From NCBI GenBank assembly GCA_944375745.1, contig CALWAV010000009.1, positions 1 through 36,331 of the forward strand: 36,331 bases of DNA, written 5' to 3'. Below the pieces are notes generated by a model. That model did no database searches, was not told where the DNA came from, and worked only from the letters and a program-made list of their open reading frames with translations. Shown one piece after another: positions 31,952 through 36,331 of this stretch (positions are counted from its first letter, which is position 1; each line of letters starts with the position of its first letter). This DNA comes from an uncultured Merdimonas sp. (GTDB taxonomy: Bacteria > Bacillota > Clostridia > Lachnospirales > Lachnospiraceae). The translations under genes were made by a program, and so were the position numbers.

Positions 31952-32725
31952 TTGAGCGTACAATTATTAGACAAGACAAGAAAGATCAATAAGCTGCTGC
32001 ATAACAACAGCTCCAGCAAAGTAGTTTTTAACGACATCTGTGAGGTATTGACGGAGATTCTGAATTCAAATATTCTGGTAATCAGTAAGAAAGGAAAAGT
32101 TCTGGGCGCAAGCCGCTGCGAAGGTGTCAAAGAGATACAGGAGCTGATTACGGACAGTGTGGGCGGCCATATTGATGAAGCCTTGAATGAGCGTCTCTTA
32201 AGTATTCTTTCTACCAAGGAGAATGTGAACCTTCAGACCCTGGGCTTTGAGTCGGAGAATGTCCGTGATTACCAGGCAATTATCACTCCCATTGACATTG
32301 CGGGAGAGAGGCTGGGAACCCTGTTCCTGTATAAGTACAAAGAGCAGTATGATATTGACGACATTATTTTGAGTGAGTATGGAACCACAGTGGTGGGACT
32401 GGAGATGATGCGCTCCGTAAATGAGGAGAACGAGGAGGAAAGGCGCAAGGTTCAGATTGTGAAATCTGCCATCAGCACCCTGTCTTTCTCTGAGCTGGAA
32501 GCTATTACGCATATTTTTGATGAGCTGAAAGGTACGGAAGGCGTTCTGGTAGCCAGCCGGATCGCGGACAGCGTAGGCATCACACGCTCTGTGATTGTGA
32601 ATGCCCTTCGGAAATTCGAGAGCGCGGGCGTAATCGAGTCCCGTTCTTCCGGAATGAAGGGGACCTATATCAAGGTTGTGAACGATGTGGTATTTGATGA
32701 GCTGGCGAAGCTGAAAAAGTCATAA
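31952..32725 (+). CDS. codY: global nutritional regulator CodY
   Basis: CodY represses amino acid and stationary-phase genes when branched-chain amino acids and GTP are plentiful. I chose the TTG at 31952 because GGAGGG precedes it and the product then starts (M)SVQLLDKTRKINKLL, as in other CodY proteins; it is 257 aa, the usual length. The N-terminal GAF domain (about 1-155) binds effectors. The C-terminal winged helix reads VASRIADSVGITRSVIVNAL (about 203-222). Operators at 31812-31835 suggest autoregulation, and a second site lies at the ireB promoter. Confidence 0.95.
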   Translation: MSVQLLDKTRKINKLLHNNSSSKVVFNDICEVLTEILNSNILVISKKGKVLGASRCEGVKEIQELITDSVGGHIDEALNERLLSILSTKENVNLQTLGFESENVRDYQAIITPIDIAGERLGTLFLYKYKEQYDIDDIILSEYGTTVVGLEMMRSVNEENEEERRKVQIVKSAISTLSFSELEAITHIFDELKGTEGVLVASRIADSVGITRSVIVNALRKFESAGVIESRSSGMKGTYIKVVNDVVFDELAKLKKS

Positions 32726-32819
32726 AAATACCGGAGGCTGATTTCCGCCTGGGAAGAGTACGGAGCTGGATAAACAGTTTAAACAAATATAAAAATGAAA
32801 AACAGAAGAGAAACGTAAA

Positions 32820-32862
32820 GAGGGTGTCGCAAAATCATGAAATTAGATGATGCGATGCCCTC
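32820..32862. mobile_element. end of a decayed IS1182-like element (terminal hairpin)
   Basis: GAGGGTGTCGCA (32820-32831) and TGCGATGCCCTC (32851-32862) form an imperfect inverted repeat with the inner arms TCAT/GATGA. GGGTGTCGCAAAA looks like an insertion-sequence terminus and lies just outside the transposase remnant's 3' end. No matching second terminus was found on the other side of the remnant. Confidence 0.45.
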
Positions 32863-32876
32863 GCTCTGTCTAAAAG

Positions 32877-32925
32877 AAAACGGAAGAAAATCCTCTTTGT
32901 TTTGTAGATTTCTTCCGTTTTTTTT
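32877..32925. terminator. strong hairpin terminator inside the IS end
   Basis: AAAACGGAAGAAAATC (32877-32892) pairs with GATTTCTTCCGTTTT (32907-32921) with one bulged A, followed by further Ts. It could terminate codY mRNA on the + strand and the transposase remnant on the minus strand. Confidence 0.75.
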
Positions 32926-32950
32926 CGTACTTTAATAAAGCGGTTCTTTT

Positions 32951-33960
32951 TTATACCTTTTTATGCAGATTCCTGCACTGGAAAGAGATGTCTTCCAGTC
33001 CGGTTTTTTGTATCTTAGCGTGGAGTTTATTAAGATTATAGTCTATACTAAGTAATAGTATCTCCAGTCATTACTTTGGTTTTCCCCTGTAGCAGAAATC
33101 TTTGAAATTCATAATCGTTTTTCAGAACTCCGAAGGCTCCTTCCATCTGGATCGAACGGTTCATCCGGTACAGAATCCCTTTCTCGCTCAGGATGTTTTT
33201 ATATGATTCCTGACGTTCCAGAAAACGCCGGAACAGCTCCGGGTATTTCTGAATACGGCTTTTTCTTTTCCCTCTGCCATAGACAAAAACGGTATGCTGT
33301 TCTTCGCAGTCCTGTTCCAGAAACCGGCAGAGCTCCTGAAGATCTTGTATCCTTGTGGATTCAGTTACCTGGAAGCTTTGTATGTATTCCTGATTCAAAA
33401 GAGAAACTGCCTCCTGTATTTTCTGGAACATTTTTGCCTCCCATTTCCCTACGGACTTTTTCCAGACGAAAGTATATTTATTGGCGCAGGCTTCCAGCTT
33501 TGTACCGTCAATGAATACAGTTTCTTTTGACAGCTTACCGCTTTCCTCCAGACGGCGGGCCATCTGATAAAAAAAGATTTTTGCAGGCGTCCGCCAGAAA
33601 GCCGATACGGAAACGGACAATTGTGCTGTGGCCGGGAGCTTTCTGCCGGCAAGCAGCCACATAAAGTTAACGTCACGTCTGCATGCTGTTTCAATCTTTC
33701 TGGATGAATAAATATTTGGGAATCCGCATAGGTAAGGATCTTGGACATGGTCTTGGGGCCGGATCACTGCGGGAATGCTGCCTTTGGCAGAGTAAGCCTG
33801 GTACAGCAAACTGTAATCTAATTCCTCCAGTTCATGGCTGAGCAGTCGGAAAGAGTCATCGTTGGGAACCAAATCTCCCAAATTTAATGGAAAAACCATC
33901 TGATAAGGCTCGCCAAATTCGGTATAATTTTTATGGTATATTTGGTTGTTAGCCGCATCT
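32951..33960 (-). pseudogene. IS1182-family transposase remnant, internally deleted and frameshifted
   Basis: The minus strand reads YTEFGEPYQMVFPLNLGDLV, then NIYSSRKIETACRRDVNFMW, VFIDGTKLEACANKYTFVWK and AFGVLKNDYEFQRFLLQGKT, all IS1182-type transposase wording. It is broken in several ways. Two stretches are translated out of frame between compensating shifts (around PAVIRPQDHV and around LPATAQLSVS). About 200 central residues are missing at ELFRRFLERQ|ESYKNILSEKG (near 33210), including the expected second catalytic Asp. A last shift at 33055-33070 moves the C-terminus (LEILLL...YNLNKLHAKIQK) to another frame, ending at 32951. It cannot be active. Confidence 0.88.
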
Positions 33961-34177
33961 AATTATACCATGAATTACGGACTCTTCGGAGTCCATTTCC
34001 TGTTTTTTGGTATGAAAAAGGAGCCATTGCTCCATAGATGATTTCTCATCTATTTTACAACAGTCCCTTCTGCACGCTGTATCTGCGGTGAACAGAGAAA
34101 GAAACGTTCGCCCTGTCTGCCAGATGCCGAGATATCTGACGTTTTCTTTGTCTCTGCCAGGCTCAGGCTTTAGCGGT
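33961..34177 (-). other. IS upstream region with three hairpins and an extended -10
   Basis: This 217-bp stretch lies upstream of the dead transposase. On the minus strand TGG-TATAAT (complement of 33962-33967, with TGn) would be the transposase promoter. Three short hairpins follow each other: GGACTC-TTCG-GAGTCC (33979-33994), GGAGC-CATT-GCTCC (34020-34033) and TAGATGA-TTTC-TCATCTA (34035-34052). A 79-codon minus frame covers the region but starts without a ribosome site and encodes nothing recognisable. The outer IS boundary is not identifiable. Confidence 0.4.
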
Positions 34178-34411
34178 TCAGCCGCCAATCATCCTGTGTC
34201 CGCATATTTTTCCTGTGTATGAAAGCCAGAACAAAAGGCATGAAATGAACAATAGGAGTCCCCAGTTTGCGAAATACGTTTTTCCCTTTTTCTGTGCGGC
34301 ACCTTTTACAAGCATTCCAAGCGCTGCCAGGGCAGTCAGGCCTCCACCAAGAAGAAAGATATTGTATAGGAATTGTGGGACTATTATATAATATTCACTG
34401 ATTTGAAACAC
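34178..34411 (-). CDS. small two-helix membrane protein of unknown function
   Basis: I start this at GTG 34411 (complement) because AAAGGGGGAT lies 6 nt upstream and a good promoter lies further upstream (34504-34532). The 77-aa product has two hydrophobic segments, VPQFLYNIFLLGGGLTALAA (about 11-30) and WGLLLFISCLLFWLSYTG (near 50-67), separated by a basic loop GAAQKKGKTYF. I do not recognise a family. The gene lies between the IS remnant and groES on the opposite strand, so it may be an accessory gene. Longer upstream starts are in frame but lack ribosome sites. Confidence 0.55.
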   Translation of the reverse strand: MFQISEYYIIVPQFLYNIFLLGGGLTALAALGMLVKGAAQKKGKTYFANWGLLLFISCLLFWLSYTGKICGHRMIGG

Positions 34412-34503
34412 AGTTATCCCCCTTTGTATCTGAATTGCGATTAACTGGTCAGGTCCTGTTCTGTAGCAGTCTATAGAAGTTTTTTGCATTTATTATATAT
34501 ATC

Positions 34504-34532
34504 ATTGTACGCAGTATTTGTACAGATTTCAA
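34504..34532 (-). promoter_or_regulatory. sigma-A promoter for the small membrane protein
   Basis: On the minus strand TTGAAA (complement of 34527-34532) and TACAAT (complement of 34504-34509) are 17 bp apart. The leader to the GTG start is about 85 nt. Confidence 0.6.
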
Positions 34533-34635
34533 GAGTGGGAAGGCGGATGCCTGAGCAGAAACAGTGCACAGCTCAGAGGATATTGTGCAGATTGGAAATA
34601 AAAATATAAAAAAAGAATAAATTCTGAAAAATCTG

Positions 34636-34667
34636 TTGACAAATAAAATAAACAGCATTAATATAAT
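34636..34667 (+). promoter_or_regulatory. groESL promoter
   Basis: A perfect TTGACA (34636-34641) is followed 17 bp later by TAATAT (34659-34664), which overlaps a TATAAT at 34662-34667 (20-bp spacing). Its position just before the CIRCE element makes it the heat-shock promoter. Confidence 0.8.
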
Positions 34668-34676
34668 ATCCGTAGG

Positions 34677-34703
34677 TTAGCACTCGAGATGAGTGAGTGC
34701 TAA
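34677..34703. promoter_or_regulatory. CIRCE element, HrcA operator
   Basis: TTAGCACTC (34677-34685), nine bases, GAGTGCTAA (34695-34703) is an exact match to the CIRCE inverted repeat. HrcA binds it and represses groESL until heat stress. hrcA is not in the window. Confidence 0.97.
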
Positions 34704-34741
34704 TAATAAAAGGGATATGGATGATCCAAGGAGGAATAGAA

Positions 34742-35026
34742 ATGAAATTAGTACCATTAGGTGACAGAGTTGTACTGAAACAGTTCGAAGCAGAGGAGAC
34801 CACAGCATCAGGCATCATCCTGGCAAGCAAGGCGCAGGAGAAGCCGCAGCAGGCAGAAGTTATCGCGGTAGGACCTGGCGGAATGGTAGATGGAAAGGAA
34901 GTTACCATGCAGGTAAAGCCGGGTGACAAGGTAATCTATTCCAAGTATGCCGGAAATGAAGTTAAGATGGGCGATGAGGAATACATTATTGTAAGACAGA
35001 ACGATATCCTTGCGATTGTAGAATAA
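34742..35026 (+). CDS. groES: co-chaperonin GroES
   Basis: This 94-aa protein caps GroEL. I chose the ATG at 34742 because AAGGAGG lies 7 nt upstream and the product begins MKLVPLGDRVVLK, as GroES does; the frame is open further upstream but is leader. The mobile loop ETTASGIILASKAQEKPQ (about 19-36) and the end EYIIVRQNDILAIVE are typical. It is controlled by the CIRCE element 39 bp upstream and lies 35 bp before groEL. Confidence 0.97.
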   Translation: MKLVPLGDRVVLKQFEAEETTASGIILASKAQEKPQQAEVIAVGPGGMVDGKEVTMQVKPGDKVIYSKYAGNEVKMGDEEYIIVRQNDILAIVE

Positions 35027-35043
35027 TAAAGAAGAGAGAATAA

Positions 35044-36331
<1,288 letters not shown>

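Noticed and set aside
32820-34177. A complete IS with two matching terminal repeats
   Set aside because: The GGGTGTCGCAAAA end has no counterpart on the other side, so only a remnant can be claimed.
33949-34188. 79-codon minus-strand frame upstream of the transposase remnant
   Set aside because: It covers hairpins and a promoter of the IS, overlaps the end of the small membrane protein gene and resembles no protein.

Overview
The window reads as chromosomal DNA of a spore-forming, anaerobic member of the Firmicutes, most likely the family Lachnospiraceae (Blautia or a relative; inference from protein wording, not from a search). The evidence is the C-terminus of a pyruvate:ferredoxin oxidoreductase, a SigK-type sporulation sigma factor, CodY, a CIRCE-controlled groESL operon, the Bacillus/Clostridium order ireB-ruvX-DUF1292, strong AGGAGG ribosome sites and frequent TTG starts. 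Nearly everything lies on the + strand. Exceptions are an HPr-like gene, a dead transposase and a small membrane protein gene.

Layout. 1-257: end of nifJ, then a terminator. 556-3805: DeoR-type regulator, rhamnulokinase, and an AzlC/AzlD branched-chain amino acid exporter. 3829-8232: carAB behind a promoter and a terminator-like leader. 8372-15095: NAD(P)HX repair enzyme, AEC transporter, prmA, rsmE, a NifS-like cysteine desulfurase and thiI; the last four concern ribosome and tRNA modification. 15096-15707: a gene-poor stretch with a 12-bp inverted repeat. 15708-18308: lipoprotein, ECF-like sigma factor, membrane-anchored presumed anti-sigma protein with a SPOR-like tail, and a GNAT acetyltransferase. 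18388-18708: a possible small RNA and an HPr-like protein that lacks the phosphorylatable histidine. 18816-25687: mtaB, then a conserved cluster ireB-ruvX-DUF1292-fur-RNase J-mltG-like-trmR-trhP. 25757-26374: sigK without a pro-sequence, followed by a large imperfect palindrome and related direct repeats (26375-26675). 26946-32725: comM/yifB, dprA, topA, codY. 32820-34177: a decayed IS1182-like element. 34178-34411: a small orphan membrane protein. 34636-36331: groES and the first 423 codons of groEL.

Links between genes. CodY probably controls itself through two 15-bp motifs that overlap by 6 bp, and it may also control the ireB cluster, whose promoter spacer contains a 13/15 CodY box. MtaB, ThiI, TrmR and TrhP all modify tRNA, and RsmE and PrmA modify the ribosome, so the window is rich in translation-tuning enzymes. 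The most interesting regulatory site is upstream of sigK. A 19/18-nt inverted repeat covers its ribosome binding site, with a sigma-K/sigma-E-like -10 element in the loop. Read-through mRNA from the housekeeping cluster should therefore be terminated or untranslated, while mRNA started inside the loop would be translatable. No wholly new multi-gene system is evident; the novel candidates are regulatory sites and small genes.
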